A stretch of DNA of 64,000 bases from Citrifermentans bremense (GTDB taxonomy: Bacteria > Desulfobacterota > Desulfuromonadia > Geobacterales > Geobacteraceae): positions 1,032,001 to 1,096,000 of the forward strand of contig NZ_AP023213.1 in assembly GCF_014218275.1 (NCBI RefSeq). Reading direction: 5' to 3'. Shown piece after piece: positions 35,424 to 44,247 of this stretch. Under the pieces are notes generated by a model, which made no database searches, was not told the origin of the DNA, and saw only the letters and a program-made list of their open reading frames with translations. The stretch's first letter is position 1, and each line of letters opens with the position of its first letter. The position numbers and the translations under genes were made by a program.

Positions 35424-35590
35424 ATTGACAATTGACGCCCTAAAACCAATTGGCAATGGACAATTGACAATTGACAGTTAAAACCAAAAGTCCTTTCAAC
35501 TGGTGACAGTGACTGCAAAGGTGGCAATGATCACGGAAGGTCGTGAAGCTAGATCCATTGTCAATTGTCAATCGTCAATTATCAATTGGT
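35424..35590. repeat. CAATTGAC repeat clusters 3 and 4
   Basis: Between the hda-like gene and ruvB, two blocks (35424-35476 and 35558-35588) hold CAATTGAC words in opposite orientations around about 80 bases of unrelated sequence. No gene is seen in the gap. Confidence 0.7.
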
Positions 35591-36604
35591 TTAAAACAGT
35601 TTTCCCTGCGGCGGCTCCGGCGCGATCCTGCCGAAGTGGCTGTAGGCAGCGGCGGTGGCGACCCGCCCCCTGGGGGTGCGGTTCAGGAACCCGTTCTGGA
35701 TCAGAAACGGCTCGTAAACGTCCTCGATGGTGTCGCTTTCCTCGCTGATGGCGGCGGCTATGGTGTCGAGCCCCACCGGCCCCCCGCCGAACTTGTCGAT
35801 GATGGTGAGCAGGATGGCGCGATCCATCATGTCGAACCCCATCTCGTCTATCTCCAAAAGCGCCAGCGCCTGGTCGGCCACCTCGCGGGTGATCACGCCG
35901 TCGGCGCGGACCTGGGCGAAGTCGCGTACGCGGCGTAAAAGCCGGTTGGCGATCCTCGGAGTCCCCCGGCTGCGGCGCGCAAGCTCCATGGCGCCGTCGG
36001 GGGCTATGGCCATCCCGAAGATGCGGGCGGAGCGGGTGATGATGAAAGCGAGTTCCTCGTGGGTATAGAATTCCAGGCGCGAGATGACGCCGAAGCGGTC
36101 CCTGAGCGGAGAGGAAAGGAGCCCGGCCCTGGTGGTGGCGCCGACCAGGGTGAACTTCGGTAGGTCCAGCTTGATGGTGCGGGCGCTCGGCCCCTGGCCG
36201 ATGATGATGTCGAGCTGGAAATCCTCCATGGCGGGGTAGAGGATCTCCTCCACCACGTGGGAGAGGCGGTGGATTTCGTCGATGAAGAGGACGTCGTGCG
36301 CTTCCAGGTTGGTGAGGATGGCGGCGAGATCGCCGGGGCGCTCGATGACAGGTCCCGAGGTCGACTTGATGTTGACCCCCATCTCGCAGGCGATGATGTT
36401 GGCCAGCGTGGTCTTGCCGAGTCCCGGCGGGCCGTACAGGAGCACGTGGTCCAGCGCCTCGCCCCTGCCGCGGGCCGCGTCGATGAAAAGCCCCAGGTTT
36501 CCCTTCGCCTTTTCCTGCCCCACGTAGTCGGAGAGCGCCCGCGGGCGCAGCGACGCCTCTAGGAGGTCGTCTTCAGATTTATCTGCGCTGATGAGGCGGG
36601 TCAT
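35591..36604 (-). CDS. ruvB: Holliday junction branch-migration ATPase RuvB
   Basis: A 337-residue hexameric AAA+ motor that drives branch migration with RuvA. It has [19 protein letters not shown], Walker [13 protein letters not shown], Walker [10 protein letters not shown], sensor 1 [20 protein letters not shown], the arginine finger region and the C-terminal winged helix ending [12 protein letters not shown]. Length is typical. It is last in the ruvC-ruvA-ruvB order on the minus strand, with repeats in the gaps. Confidence 0.97.
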   Translation of the reverse strand: MTRLISADKSEDDLLEASLRPRALSDYVGQEKAKGNLGLFIDAARGRGEALDHVLLYGPPGLGKTTLANIIACEMGVNIKSTSGPVIERPGDLAAILTNLEAHDVLFIDEIHRLSHVVEEILYPAMEDFQLDIIIGQGPSARTIKLDLPKFTLVGATTRAGLLSSPLRDRFGVISRLEFYTHEELAFIITRSARIFGMAIAPDGAMELARRSRGTPRIANRLLRRVRDFAQVRADGVITREVADQALALLEIDEMGFDMMDRAILLTIIDKFGGGPVGLDTIAAAISEESDTIEDVYEPFLIQNGFLNRTPRGRVATAAAYSHFGRIAPEPPQGKLF

Positions 36605-36709
36605 GGCTCTCCTTGCTGCGGCAATCCTGCAAAATGCAAGGGGCCAAATTATAACAGTTGGAGGTAAAGGTCAAGGGGGATGCCGTAGGCATTTCGCCTG
36701 TTGCAACGC

Positions 36710-37309
36710 CTACTTCATCAATATCTTCAGCGCCTGCTTGAGCACGACCTCGACCGTTGTGTCGTCTGTGACCTTCAGTTCGGCCAGTGCTTTTTGCACC
36801 ACGGCTTCCTTGTATCCCAGGTTGATGAGCGCGGAGAGCACGTCGTCCCTGATCTCCTGCTTGGCCGGGGTGGGGGCGGCGCCTGGCTGAGGCTGCGCGA
36901 GCCCTAGCTTCTTCATCTTTTCTTTCAGTTCGAGCACCAGGCGCTCGGCTGTTTTCTTGCCGATGCCGGGAATGGCGGAGAGCCGGGCCAGGTTGCCGTT
37001 GACCAGCGAATCAGCCAGTTCGGAGGGCTCGCTGTTGGAGAGTATGCCGGTGGCGAGCTTCGGCCCCACGCCAGAGACGCCGATCAAAAGCTGGAACAGT
37101 TCCTTCTCCTGCTGGGTCCGGAAACCGTACAGGTTGATGGCGTCCTCCTTCACCGAGGTGTGGATCTGCAGCGACAGCGGGCCCCCTTCGGCTGGCAGCG
37201 TGTAGTAGGTGGAGAAGGGGATGTGCACCTGGTAGCCGACGCCGTTCACGTCCAGGATGATGAAGTCGGGGGACTTGTAGGCGAGTTTGCCGGTAAGAAG
37301 GGCGATCAT
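36710..37309 (-). CDS. ruvA: Holliday junction DNA-binding protein RuvA
   Basis: A 199-residue tetrameric junction-binding protein. It begins MIALLTGKLAYKSPDFIILDVNGVGYQVHIP, the RuvA OB-fold, followed by helix-hairpin-helix motifs LIGVSGVGPKLATGIL and LSAIPGIGKKTAERLVLEL, an Ala/Pro linker and domain III, which binds RuvB. ATG 37309 is chosen because the protein then starts as all RuvA do; an upstream in-frame start lies within repeat sequence. Confidence 0.96.
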   Translation of the reverse strand: MIALLTGKLAYKSPDFIILDVNGVGYQVHIPFSTYYTLPAEGGPLSLQIHTSVKEDAINLYGFRTQQEKELFQLLIGVSGVGPKLATGILSNSEPSELADSLVNGNLARLSAIPGIGKKTAERLVLELKEKMKKLGLAQPQPGAAPTPAKQEIRDDVLSALINLGYKEAVVQKALAELKVTDDTTVEVVLKQALKILMK

Positions 37310-37330
37310 AGAAACCTCGGAGCCATTTAG

Positions 37331-37392
37331 AACCAATTGACAATGGACGATTGACAATTGACGATGGTGAAGCTGAACAATTGACGATGGTT
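37331..37392. repeat. CAATTGAC repeat cluster 5
   Basis: Repeated CAATTGAC/CGATTGAC/CAATGGAC words fill the gap between ruvC and ruvA. Confidence 0.65.
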
Positions 37393-37404
37393 GAAGATGA
37401 GGGA

Positions 37405-37899
37405 CTACCTGATCTGTTTCAAAAGGGCGCTGACGCCTGCGGAGTGGGCGTGGCAGATGGCGACTGCCAGGGCATCGGAGGCGTCTTCCTGCGCCACCTC
37501 CGGCAGGTTCAGCAGCGCCTTGATCATCTGCTGCACCTGCGTTTTCTCGGCGCGCCCGGTGCCGACCACCGCCTGCTTGACCTGCATCGCCGTGTACTCG
37601 TGGACCGGGAGGCCGACGTTCACCGCGGCGACGATTGCCGCACCCCGCGCCTGCCCGAGCTTCAGGGCGCTCTGGGCGTTTTTCGCCAGGAACACGTCCT
37701 CCACCGCGACCACCTCGGGGCGGTACTGCGCGATGATCTCGGAAAGCCCGGTGAAGATCCTCTCCAGCCTCTCGGGGAAATCTTTCGCGCTTTGGGTGAA
37801 GATGGCGCCGTTGTCGACGTGGATCAGGCGGTTCCCCTGTTGGGAGATGATGCCGTAGCCGGTCTTGCGGGAGCCTGGGTCTATGCCGAGAATGATCAT
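37405..37899 (-). CDS. ruvC: Holliday junction resolvase RuvC
   Basis: A 164-residue endonuclease that cuts Holliday junctions symmetrically. The catalytic acids are visible: Asp7 in [14 protein letters not shown], Glu67 in [11 protein letters not shown], and the C-terminal [14 protein letters not shown] with two aspartates. It is first of the ruvCAB genes on the minus strand and is separated from yebC by a terminator. Confidence 0.96.
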   Translation of the reverse strand: MIILGIDPGSRKTGYGIISQQGNRLIHVDNGAIFTQSAKDFPERLERIFTGLSEIIAQYRPEVVAVEDVFLAKNAQSALKLGQARGAAIVAAVNVGLPVHEYTAMQVKQAVVGTGRAEKTQVQQMIKALLNLPEVAQEDASDALAVAICHAHSAGVSALLKQIR

Positions 37900-37953
37900 T
37901 TCTTTTATGCTTCTCTCAGATTTTCTTTTCTCTGTGGCTAATGGTTTTGACTC

Positions 37954-37982
37954 AAAAAAAAGCGCGGGGAAAACCCCGCGCT
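37954..37982 (-). terminator. Rho-independent terminator of yebC
   Basis: AGCGCGGGG (37961-37969) and CCCCGCGCT (37974-37982) form a perfect stem with a four-base loop; the eight A residues at 37954-37961 are a T-run on the minus strand. It separates yebC from ruvCAB, which many genomes keep in one operon. Confidence 0.88.
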
Positions 37983-38010
37983 CTTAGTAACACAAAAGAC
38001 CCTGCCTTTG

Positions 38011-38754
38011 CTACATCATCTTTTCCATCTCCTCCTCGGAGATGTCGAAGTTGGCGTAGACGTTCTGGACGTCGTCGTTGTCTTCCATACGGTCCATCAG
38101 TTTCAGCATGTTCTCGGCGTTCTTGCCGTCGAGCTTCACCATGGTCTGCGGGATCATGGTGATCTCGGCGGACTCGGCCTTGAAGCCTGCGGCCTCAAGG
38201 GCGGTCTTAACCTGGTGGAACGCGGTCGGGTCGGTCAGGACTTCATACTGCTCTTCTTCGTCGGTCACGTCGTCCGCGCCCGCCTCGATGGAGGCTTCGA
38301 ACAGCTTGTCGAAGTCGATGCTCTTCGGGAAGACCAAAAGCCCCTTCTTGTCGAAAAGCCAGGAAACGCAGCCGGACTCGCCCATGTTGCCGTTGCACTT
38401 GGTGAATATGCTCCTCACCTCGGAGACGGTGCGGTTGCGGTTGTCGGTCATGACTTCGACCAGGACCGCGGTGCCGCCGGGGCCGTAACCCTCGTAGGTG
38501 GTCTCTTCGTAAGTGGTTCCTTCCAGTCCGCCTACGCCCTTCTTGATGGCGCGCTCGACGTTGTCCTTGGGCATGTTCTCGCCTTTGGCCTTATCTATGG
38601 CGGTTCTCAGGCGCGGGTTGCCGTCCGGGTCCCCACCGCCGAGTTTAGCGGCAACGGTGATTTCCTTGATTATCTTGGTGAATATCTTGCCCCGCTTGGC
38701 ATCGGCGGCGCCTTTCTTGTGTTTGATGGTGCTCCATTTATTGTGGCCTGACAT
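38011..38754 (-). CDS. yebC: YebC/TACO1-family protein
   Basis: A 247-residue protein that begins [27 protein letters not shown], the invariant start of the family, and contains [10 protein letters not shown] and [14 protein letters not shown]. Older work describes YebC as a transcriptional regulator (PmpR); more recent work describes a role in translation of proline-rich or otherwise difficult sequences. Length is standard. It probably has its promoter in the gap shared with the lipoprotein gene at 38910. Confidence 0.95.
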   Translation of the reverse strand: MSGHNKWSTIKHKKGAADAKRGKIFTKIIKEITVAAKLGGGDPDGNPRLRTAIDKAKGENMPKDNVERAIKKGVGGLEGTTYEETTYEGYGPGGTAVLVEVMTDNRNRTVSEVRSIFTKCNGNMGESGCVSWLFDKKGLLVFPKSIDFDKLFEASIEAGADDVTDEEEQYEVLTDPTAFHQVKTALEAAGFKAESAEITMIPQTMVKLDGKNAENMLKLMDRMEDNDDVQNVYANFDISEEEMEKMM

Positions 38755-38835
38755 GAGTTGCTTCCTTTCCGATCAGTTTGGTGATTGAAACGCGAAATAC
38801 TATCACGGGCAAAAGACGGTTGTAAAGTGGGAAAA

Positions 38836-38852
38836 TGACAGTTAAACTGTCA
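38836..38852. promoter_or_regulatory. Perfect 17-base palindrome between divergent genes
   Basis: TGACAGTT, a central A, then AACTGTCA. It lies in the intergenic region between divergent yebC and the lipoprotein gene at 38910, a typical location for an operator. No terminator features accompany it. Confidence 0.5.
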
Positions 38853-38909
38853 CCGGATTTGAGATCTTAGGGGGAGCGTGCCCCCTGACTGTCGAGAGAG
38901 GTGATGAGT

Positions 38910-39269
38910 ATGGGAGGTTGTTTGCAAAAAGTGATGCCGGTGTTGCTGCTTCTGTGCGCCGTATTTTTCGGAGGGTGCACCTCTACCAGACTCAACGTCG
39001 TCAACGCACCGCCGGTGCTCACTCAGGACGAACTGCTTCGCCCGTACTACAAGGTAGGCAACATCCAGGTACGCCGCTCGCGCTACGGCTCCCAGGCCGA
39101 CCTGACCCCCGCCGACTACAGCTGGGCTTACGACGCCCTGCGCGCTGAGGCCCAGAAGATAGGGGCCGACGCCGTCATCCTTCCCGAGGTAAGCGTCGAG
39201 AGGAACACCTACATCTTCTACCCGGTCAGCGAGATGACGGCCAAGGGCGTCGCGGTAAAATTCCGCTGA
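38910..39269 (+). CDS. Small lipoprotein of unknown function
   Basis: A 119-residue lipoprotein with hydrophobic residues 8-20 and lipobox FGGC (Cys23). The mature part, VLTQDELLRPYYKVGNIQVRRSRYG then AQKIGADAVILPEVSVE, resembles small YbjQ/heavy-metal or LPP-type alpha/beta folds, but I cannot name a family with confidence. ATG 38910 is chosen because GAGAGGTGAT, close to the full anti-Shine-Dalgarno complement, lies directly upstream; GTG 38901 and ATG 38904 overlap that site. Confidence 0.7.
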   Translation: MGGCLQKVMPVLLLLCAVFFGGCTSTRLNVVNAPPVLTQDELLRPYYKVGNIQVRRSRYGSQADLTPADYSWAYDALRAEAQKIGADAVILPEVSVERNTYIFYPVSEMTAKGVAVKFR

Positions 39270-39370
39270 TTTTTTCCCTCCATCGACAAAATTCCGTTGA
39301 TCATTGGCGCCTGTTTTTGAGATAGTGTGCGCCTGTATACGCTATCAATTTAATTTTTCGGAGGGAAACC

Positions 39371-40360
39371 ATGAAGGCTGTGCTGATGGAGGGTTTTGGC
39401 GGTGTCGAGGTTCTGAAGCTGGGTGAGGTGGACAGGCCGGTCCCCAAGGAAGGCGAGGTGCTGGTCAAGGTCTATGCAACCTCCATCAACCGCCCTGACC
39501 TGGTGCAGCGCGAAGGGAAATATCCCCCCCCGCCGGGCGACTCCGAAATTCTCGGACTTGAAGTCGCGGGCGTTATCGAGGAGCTTGGTGCGGGCGTCAC
39601 CGGGTGGAAGAAAGGTGACCGGGTGGTGTCCCTTGTGGGCGGCGGCGGTTACGCCGAGTATGCAGTTGCCTACGCCTGCCACCTGATGCCGATCCCCGAG
39701 TCGGTGAGCTTCGAGGAGGCCGCCTGCATCTGCGAGTCCTACATCACCGCTTTCCTGAACGTGTTCATGATCGGCGGGCTGCAGGACGGCGAGACCGCGA
39801 TCCTGCACGGAGGCGGCGGTGGGGTGAACACCGCGGCGATTCAGCTCTGCAAGGCCCTGGCGCCGAAGTCCAAGCTGATCGTCACCGCTTCCCCCGAGAA
39901 GCTTGAGCGCGTGAAGCAGCTGGGGGCGGACCTCGTCGTCAACTTCAAGGAGACCCCGGACTTCTCCGAGGCGGTCAAGGAGTTCACCAACAAGAAGGGC
40001 GTCGACGTCATCCTGGACCACGTGGGCGCCAAGTACCTGGCCCCCAACATGAACTCCCTGGGGTACAAGGGGAGGCTCGTCATCATCGGGGTCATCTCGG
40101 GCATCAAGGCGGAGCTGAACCTGGCCCTCATGATGGTGAAGCGCCAGCAGATCATCGGCAGCGTGCTCCGTTCCCGTCCGGTCTCCGAGAAGGGTGAGAT
40201 CGCGGCCGAGTTCGTGCGCCGCGCCATGCCGAAGTTCGCCGACCGCACCATCGTCCCCATCATCGAGAAGGTGTTCCCCATCGAAGAGGTGGTGGCAGCG
40301 CACCGTATGATGGAAGAAGACAAGCATTTCGGAAAGATAGTTTTGAAAATAGCGCAATAA
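39371..40360 (+). CDS. NAD(P)H:quinone oxidoreductase, zinc-free MDR family
   Basis: A 329-residue medium-chain dehydrogenase/reductase of the quinone oxidoreductase (PIG3/QOR-like) group. It has KVYATSINRPDLVQREGKYP at the N-terminus, the nucleotide-binding HGGGGGVNTAAIQLCKA, and LDHVGAKYLAPNMNSLGYKGR. The catalytic zinc ligands of alcohol dehydrogenases are absent. It would reduce quinones or enone-type carbonyls with NADPH. CGGAGGG lies before ATG 39371. Confidence 0.9.
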   Translation: MKAVLMEGFGGVEVLKLGEVDRPVPKEGEVLVKVYATSINRPDLVQREGKYPPPPGDSEILGLEVAGVIEELGAGVTGWKKGDRVVSLVGGGGYAEYAVAYACHLMPIPESVSFEEAACICESYITAFLNVFMIGGLQDGETAILHGGGGGVNTAAIQLCKALAPKSKLIVTASPEKLERVKQLGADLVVNFKETPDFSEAVKEFTNKKGVDVILDHVGAKYLAPNMNSLGYKGRLVIIGVISGIKAELNLALMMVKRQQIIGSVLRSRPVSEKGEIAAEFVRRAMPKFADRTIVPIIEKVFPIEEVVAAHRMMEEDKHFGKIVLKIAQ

Positions 40361-40371
40361 AACCCGAAGCG

Positions 40372-40493
40372 GAACACAGAGTACGCTGAGGTTCACGAAG
40401 GGCACAGAGAAAGGCGAAGGGAAGGGTAAACCTTCTCTTCGCTTTTTCCTCTGAGACCTCCGTGCTCCTTCGTGACCTCTGTGGTAATGCTTC
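40372..40493. repeat. Long inverted CACAGAG-type repeat
   Basis: The left half has ACACAGAG, GGTTCACGAAGG and GCACAGAG words, the right half CCTCTGAG, CCTTCGTGACC and CTCTGTGG; together they can fold into a long imperfect hairpin. Related words occur at 3264-3345. Confidence 0.6.
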
Positions 40494-40518
40494 TGCCTTT
40501 AAGGAGAGTAGTCTCAGG

Positions 40519-41127
40519 ATGGAAGCATATTCAGAGTTTTTCTTCACCGTGTGGATCAGGTTTTTCTTCCTGCTGACTCCTTTCTTCGTCCTCTCCACCT
40601 TCCTCGCCATGACGCCGGAGCTCTCGGCTTCGGAGCGGCGCGCGACGGCGTTCCGGGTCACCCTCGCCGTGCTCGTTGCCTGCTTCGTCCTCTACTCCTT
40701 TGGCAACACCCTCTTCTCGCTCTTCGGCATCACCCTCGACTCCTTCAGGATCGGCGCGGGGAGCCTCTTGTTCCTGTCGGCGGTGCACATGGTGCACGGC
40801 GACGACAGCGCGCCCCCCAGCGAGAAGCGCGGCGCCATCTCTGTGGTGCCTCTCGCCATACCGGTGACGGTCGGCCCCGGCACCACCGGCGCGCTCCTGG
40901 TCATGGGGGCCGAGGTGCAGCACAACTGGCAGGTGTTCGTCGGCCTCGCAGCGCTCGCCGCGGCGGTCCTTTGCATCGGCATCCTCCTCGTCTGCGCCTC
41001 CTTCATCGAACACATCGTGGGTAAAAAAGGGATCACCATCCTCAGCAAACTCACCGGCCTCTTCGTCGCGGCACTTGCCGCCCAGATCGTCTTCACCGGA
41101 GTCAGGAACTTCCTACTGGTCAAGTAA
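40519..41127 (+). CDS. MarC-family integral membrane protein
   Basis: A 202-residue protein with six hydrophobic segments. Family features are the start FFLLTPFFVLSTFLAMTPELS and the Pro-rich VVPLAIPVTVGPGTTGALLVMG. MarC proteins have no established function; the name came from proximity to the mar locus. AAGGAG at 40501-40506 supports ATG 40519; the frame is open further upstream but only through repeat sequence. Confidence 0.88.
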   Translation: MEAYSEFFFTVWIRFFFLLTPFFVLSTFLAMTPELSASERRATAFRVTLAVLVACFVLYSFGNTLFSLFGITLDSFRIGAGSLLFLSAVHMVHGDDSAPPSEKRGAISVVPLAIPVTVGPGTTGALLVMGAEVQHNWQVFVGLAALAAAVLCIGILLVCASFIEHIVGKKGITILSKLTGLFVAALAAQIVFTGVRNFLLVK

Positions 41128-41178
41128 GCAGCCTTCTCCTCCGCGACCGCCGCTACCATGTACTTGAGCAAATTAATG

Positions 41179-41208
41179 TTGACTTTTCCAGCATTTTTAC
41201 GCTATGTT
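41179..41208 (+). promoter_or_regulatory. Sigma-70 promoter with a 5' hairpin
   Basis: TTGACT (41179-41184), 18 bases, TATGTT (41203-41208). Immediately downstream, GGTCTC (41220-41225) and GAGACC (41229-41234) form a tight stem at the expected 5' end of the transcript. The 739-base stretch 41128-41866 has no confidently recognised gene apart from the weak ORF at 41273. Confidence 0.55.
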
Positions 41209-41272
41209 GCGATCCCTTAGGTCTCCTTGAGACCTCGTAAGGAAAGATGCCCTAGGAGTCGCCCCAACGCTC

Positions 41273-41602
41273 ATGGTCAACAGCAGAATCATAAAAACTG
41301 CGGCGGCAGCCGCAGTGATGCTCTTCCTGGTCTTCGCCGGGATGAGAATCACTCTTCTTGACCCCAACCCCGGCCCCAAGCCGAAGCCCCGGGCCGTCCT
41401 GAACCTGTGCGGCACCAAAGCACCAAGTACAGCCGACCACAGCGGTACCGCTCCTGTCCATTCCTTGGACGCTGAACTCCCCTCCTTAGGATGCTGCAAA
41501 ACGGTCTGGAACACGACCGTAGCCTCCACGCAGTATCTCGCTCCCCATCTCGCAGACCCTGTACGCTATCCGTTTCACGGTCGATCACCCCCATTTTGCT
41601 GA
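41273..41602 (+). CDS. Hypothetical small protein with an N-terminal membrane segment
   Basis: A possible 109-residue protein: basic start, hydrophobic residues 9-23 (AAAAAVMLFLVFAGM), then a proline-rich stretch PNPGPKPKPRA and a compositionally ordinary remainder with four cysteines. It lies downstream of a good promoter, but no convincing ribosome binding site precedes the ATG (AGGAG is 15 bases away) and no family is recognised. It could instead be part of the leader of the glycan operon. Confidence 0.35.
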   Translation: MVNSRIIKTAAAAAVMLFLVFAGMRITLLDPNPGPKPKPRAVLNLCGTKAPSTADHSGTAPVHSLDAELPSLGCCKTVWNTTVASTQYLAPHLADPVRYPFHGRSPPFC

Positions 41603-41866
41603 TCCTCTGACCCCTTGCAACCCGCCAAGGTAGCGTCATCAACTGGCTGCAGCAACGCCGCCTGTACGCCGCAAAGTTGATCCAGCCTCCCAAAAAGCAG
41701 GATGCACCACAGTCACCCCCGCAGTCACGCCCGCAGCCAGTTCGGCGCCCCCCGGCATTAAGCCTCAGCCAGGATGCTCCGCCTACGGTTCGCCCCGGCA
41801 GACCTGCGCCATTTGCCGTTTTGCATAGTCCCCCCAAAGCGCGGGGAAACGCGCCGTTGGAAATCC

Positions 41867-42820
41867 ATGACCCTAATTTCGATCGTTATTCCTGTCTACA
41901 ACGCAGAGAAAACCATCGCGGCGCTCTGCCGTGCCCTGGTCTGCGAACTGTCGAAAAATTACCGGCTCGACATCGTGCTGGTCAACGACTCCAGCCGCGA
42001 CGACACAGCCAGCGTCTGCCGCGGCCTCTGCGAGGAGTTCCCACTTACCGTCACCTACATCTCCCTGTCGCGCAACTTCGGGGAACACAACGCGGTGATG
42101 GCGGGACTAAACCACAGCTGCGGCGAATACGTGGTCGTCATGGACGACGACTTCCAGAATCCTCCAGAAGAGGTGCCCAAGCTTCTGGCCGAGATTGAGA
42201 AGGGATACGACGTCGTGTACTGCCAGTACTCTAAGAAGAGCGACAGCTGGTACCGCAATCTCGGCAGCTACCTGAACGGGACCTTGGCGCGGGTGACGCT
42301 GGACAAGCCCGCCAACCTCTACCTCTCCAGTTTCAAGGCGATGAACCGCTTCCTGGTTGACCATCTCGTCGTGCACAGAAGCCCCAACGTCTACCTCGAC
42401 GCCCTCATCCTGCGCACCACCCGCAACATCGGGACGGTAGAGGTCCGCCACGATCTGCGGCGCGAGGGACGAAGCGGCTATACCATGAAGAAGCTCGTCG
42501 ATCTCTGGGGCAACGTCTTCGTCAGCTACTCCCTCATTCCGCTGCGCTTGGTGGCGGCAGCCGGTGCGCTTTTGACCTGCCTCGGCCTCTATTCCGTCTG
42601 CGACATGCTGGTCCGGGGGTGGCTTCCCATGCTTAACGACCCGAGCGACCTCGAGGAGATGAGCTCCATCACCATGTTTTTCCGCGGGGTGCAGTTGCTG
42701 GCGACCGGCGTAGTAGGGGAGTACGTGGGGCGGATCTATCTGAAACTGAACCAGGAGCCGCAGTTCATCGTGAGGGAGAAGTTGCTGGCAAAAGTAGGGG
42801 AGGAGCGTCATGACGCCTGA
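41867..42820 (+). CDS. GT2 glycosyltransferase, polyprenyl-phosphate sugar type
   Basis: A 317-residue membrane-attached family 2 glycosyltransferase. The start SIVIPVYNAEKTIAAL, VNDSSRDDT, SRNFGEHNAVMAG and the metal-binding VVMDDDFQNPPEE are the hallmarks of the DPM1/ArnC/GtrB group, and two C-terminal hydrophobic segments (about 225-250 and 270-290) match that group's membrane anchor. It would transfer a sugar from a nucleotide donor to polyprenyl phosphate at the inner leaflet. ATG 41867 is chosen from the domain start. It overlaps the next gene by 11 bases. Confidence 0.88.
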   Translation: MTLISIVIPVYNAEKTIAALCRALVCELSKNYRLDIVLVNDSSRDDTASVCRGLCEEFPLTVTYISLSRNFGEHNAVMAGLNHSCGEYVVVMDDDFQNPPEEVPKLLAEIEKGYDVVYCQYSKKSDSWYRNLGSYLNGTLARVTLDKPANLYLSSFKAMNRFLVDHLVVHRSPNVYLDALILRTTRNIGTVEVRHDLRREGRSGYTMKKLVDLWGNVFVSYSLIPLRLVAAAGALLTCLGLYSVCDMLVRGWLPMLNDPSDLEEMSSITMFFRGVQLLATGVVGEYVGRIYLKLNQEPQFIVREKLLAKVGEERHDA

Positions 42821-44201
42821 ATTGAGTTTTCCGCTTCCAGCCTGCCTGGCCATACCCCCGGAGCACGCAATCTGCGTCGCCCGCTCCATCGACGGCTGCC
42901 AGGCCCTGCATGACGACGCCTGTGTCGACGACTGGATCGAGCAGGCGCGCGAGGCCTGTTCCCTGAACAACATGCAGGTCCCGCTCGACGCGGTGCAGGG
43001 ATGGCACCGCGACCCGGCCACCGGCAACATCCGCCACCACACCGGCCGCTTCTTCAGCGTCATAGGTGTGCGGGCAAGGCACAGGGTGGGGCGGCACGAG
43101 CTGGAATGGGACCAGCCCATCATCGAGCAGCCCGAGATCGGTATCCTGGGCATCCTGGCCAGGCCCATTGGCGGCACCCTCCACTTCTGCTTGCAGGCCA
43201 AGGAGGAGCCGGGGAACCTTGGCGGGATCCAGCTCTCCCCGACGGTGCAGGCGACCTACAGCAACTACACCTGCGCCCATGGCGGAGGGTTGCCGCTCTT
43301 TCTAGAGCATTTCATGGAACCGCACCCGTCGCGGCTGCTGTTTTCCCGCCTGCAGACCGAGGACGGCGGCCGGTTTCTTTTCAAGTCCAACCGCAACATG
43401 GTGGTGGTCGCCGGGGACGAATTGCCGGTGGAGCTCCCCAGGGGGTTCATCTGGCTTACCCTGCGCCAGATAGCAGCGCTGATCCGCAGGGACAAACTGG
43501 TGAACGCCTGCACGCGCAGCATCCTCTCCGCCCTGCTCCCGGTCGGGGCTCCCGGCGACGACCCGCAGGTCTTGGAGGGAGTACGGGGGACGCTCCAGTG
43601 GCTCGACGACCGCAGGGCGGATACCCACATCCTCACCAGGCGCATCGGACTCAACGATTTGCAGGAATGGGCGCTGGACGAAAAAGGCTACTTCTCACAC
43701 CTGTCGCACGGTTTTTTCCGCATCGTTGGGTTGCGGGTTTCCTCAGAGACCAGGGAGGTGGGGTCGTGGGGGCAGCCGATCATCGAGAACCGGGCTCCCG
43801 GGATCATCGGCCTTTTGGTCCGCAGGGGGAGCGCCGGGATGGAGCTCCTGATGCAGGCGAAAGCTGAGGTGGGAAATCGCATCACCGTCCAGCTGGGGCC
43901 GACGGCGCAGTTCGCCAGGGAGAACTACGAGGAGAGCGCCAAGCTGAAAAAGCCGTTTCTGTTCGATGAATTCTCGGCCCCGGGGCGCTTTCCCGTGCTC
44001 CACGAGAGCCGGCAGACCGAGGAGGGGGCACGCTTTTACCGCGAGTACAACCTGCACCGGGTCCTTGTGCTCCCCGAGGAAACGGTCCTGGAGCTTCCCC
44101 CCGACTACCGCTGGCTTTCCCTGCGGGAAGTAGCTTTCATGGTGCAGTTGGGGGAACAGGTGAATTCCTGCGCCCGCAGTATCCTCTCCTGTTTGCTCTA
44201 G
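42810..44201 (+). CDS. NDP-hexose 2,3-dehydratase
   Basis: A 463-residue protein of two tandem domains of about 200 residues, as in EvaA, TylX3 and SpnO. Each half has a DP..G...H..G.FFS..G.R core, a WDQPII or WGQPII segment, QAK, QLSPT or QLGPT, and RQTEEG-type (RLQTEDGGRF, SRQTEEGARF) motifs. These enzymes remove the C2 hydroxyl of NDP-4-keto-6-deoxyglucose to give a 3,4-diketo-2,6-dideoxy sugar, the entry to 2-deoxy and 3-amino sugars best known from antibiotics. Finding it beside an aminotransferase and a methyltransferase supports a deoxyaminosugar pathway here. Confidence 0.88.
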   Translation: MTPELSFPLPACLAIPPEHAICVARSIDGCQALHDDACVDDWIEQAREACSLNNMQVPLDAVQGWHRDPATGNIRHHTGRFFSVIGVRARHRVGRHELEWDQPIIEQPEIGILGILARPIGGTLHFCLQAKEEPGNLGGIQLSPTVQATYSNYTCAHGGGLPLFLEHFMEPHPSRLLFSRLQTEDGGRFLFKSNRNMVVVAGDELPVELPRGFIWLTLRQIAALIRRDKLVNACTRSILSALLPVGAPGDDPQVLEGVRGTLQWLDDRRADTHILTRRIGLNDLQEWALDEKGYFSHLSHGFFRIVGLRVSSETREVGSWGQPIIENRAPGIIGLLVRRGSAGMELLMQAKAEVGNRITVQLGPTAQFARENYEESAKLKKPFLFDEFSAPGRFPVLHESRQTEEGARFYREYNLHRVLVLPEETVLELPPDYRWLSLREVAFMVQLGEQVNSCARSILSCLL

Positions 44202-44247
44202 CAGGCTGAGGGGAAGGGAAGCATCGAAGCAGGCGTGGCAGTAGCGT

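Noticed and set aside
41197-41529. Minus-strand 110-codon frame opposite the hypothetical ORF at 41273
   Set aside because: Weak composition, no ribosome binding site, and it runs against the predicted promoter.
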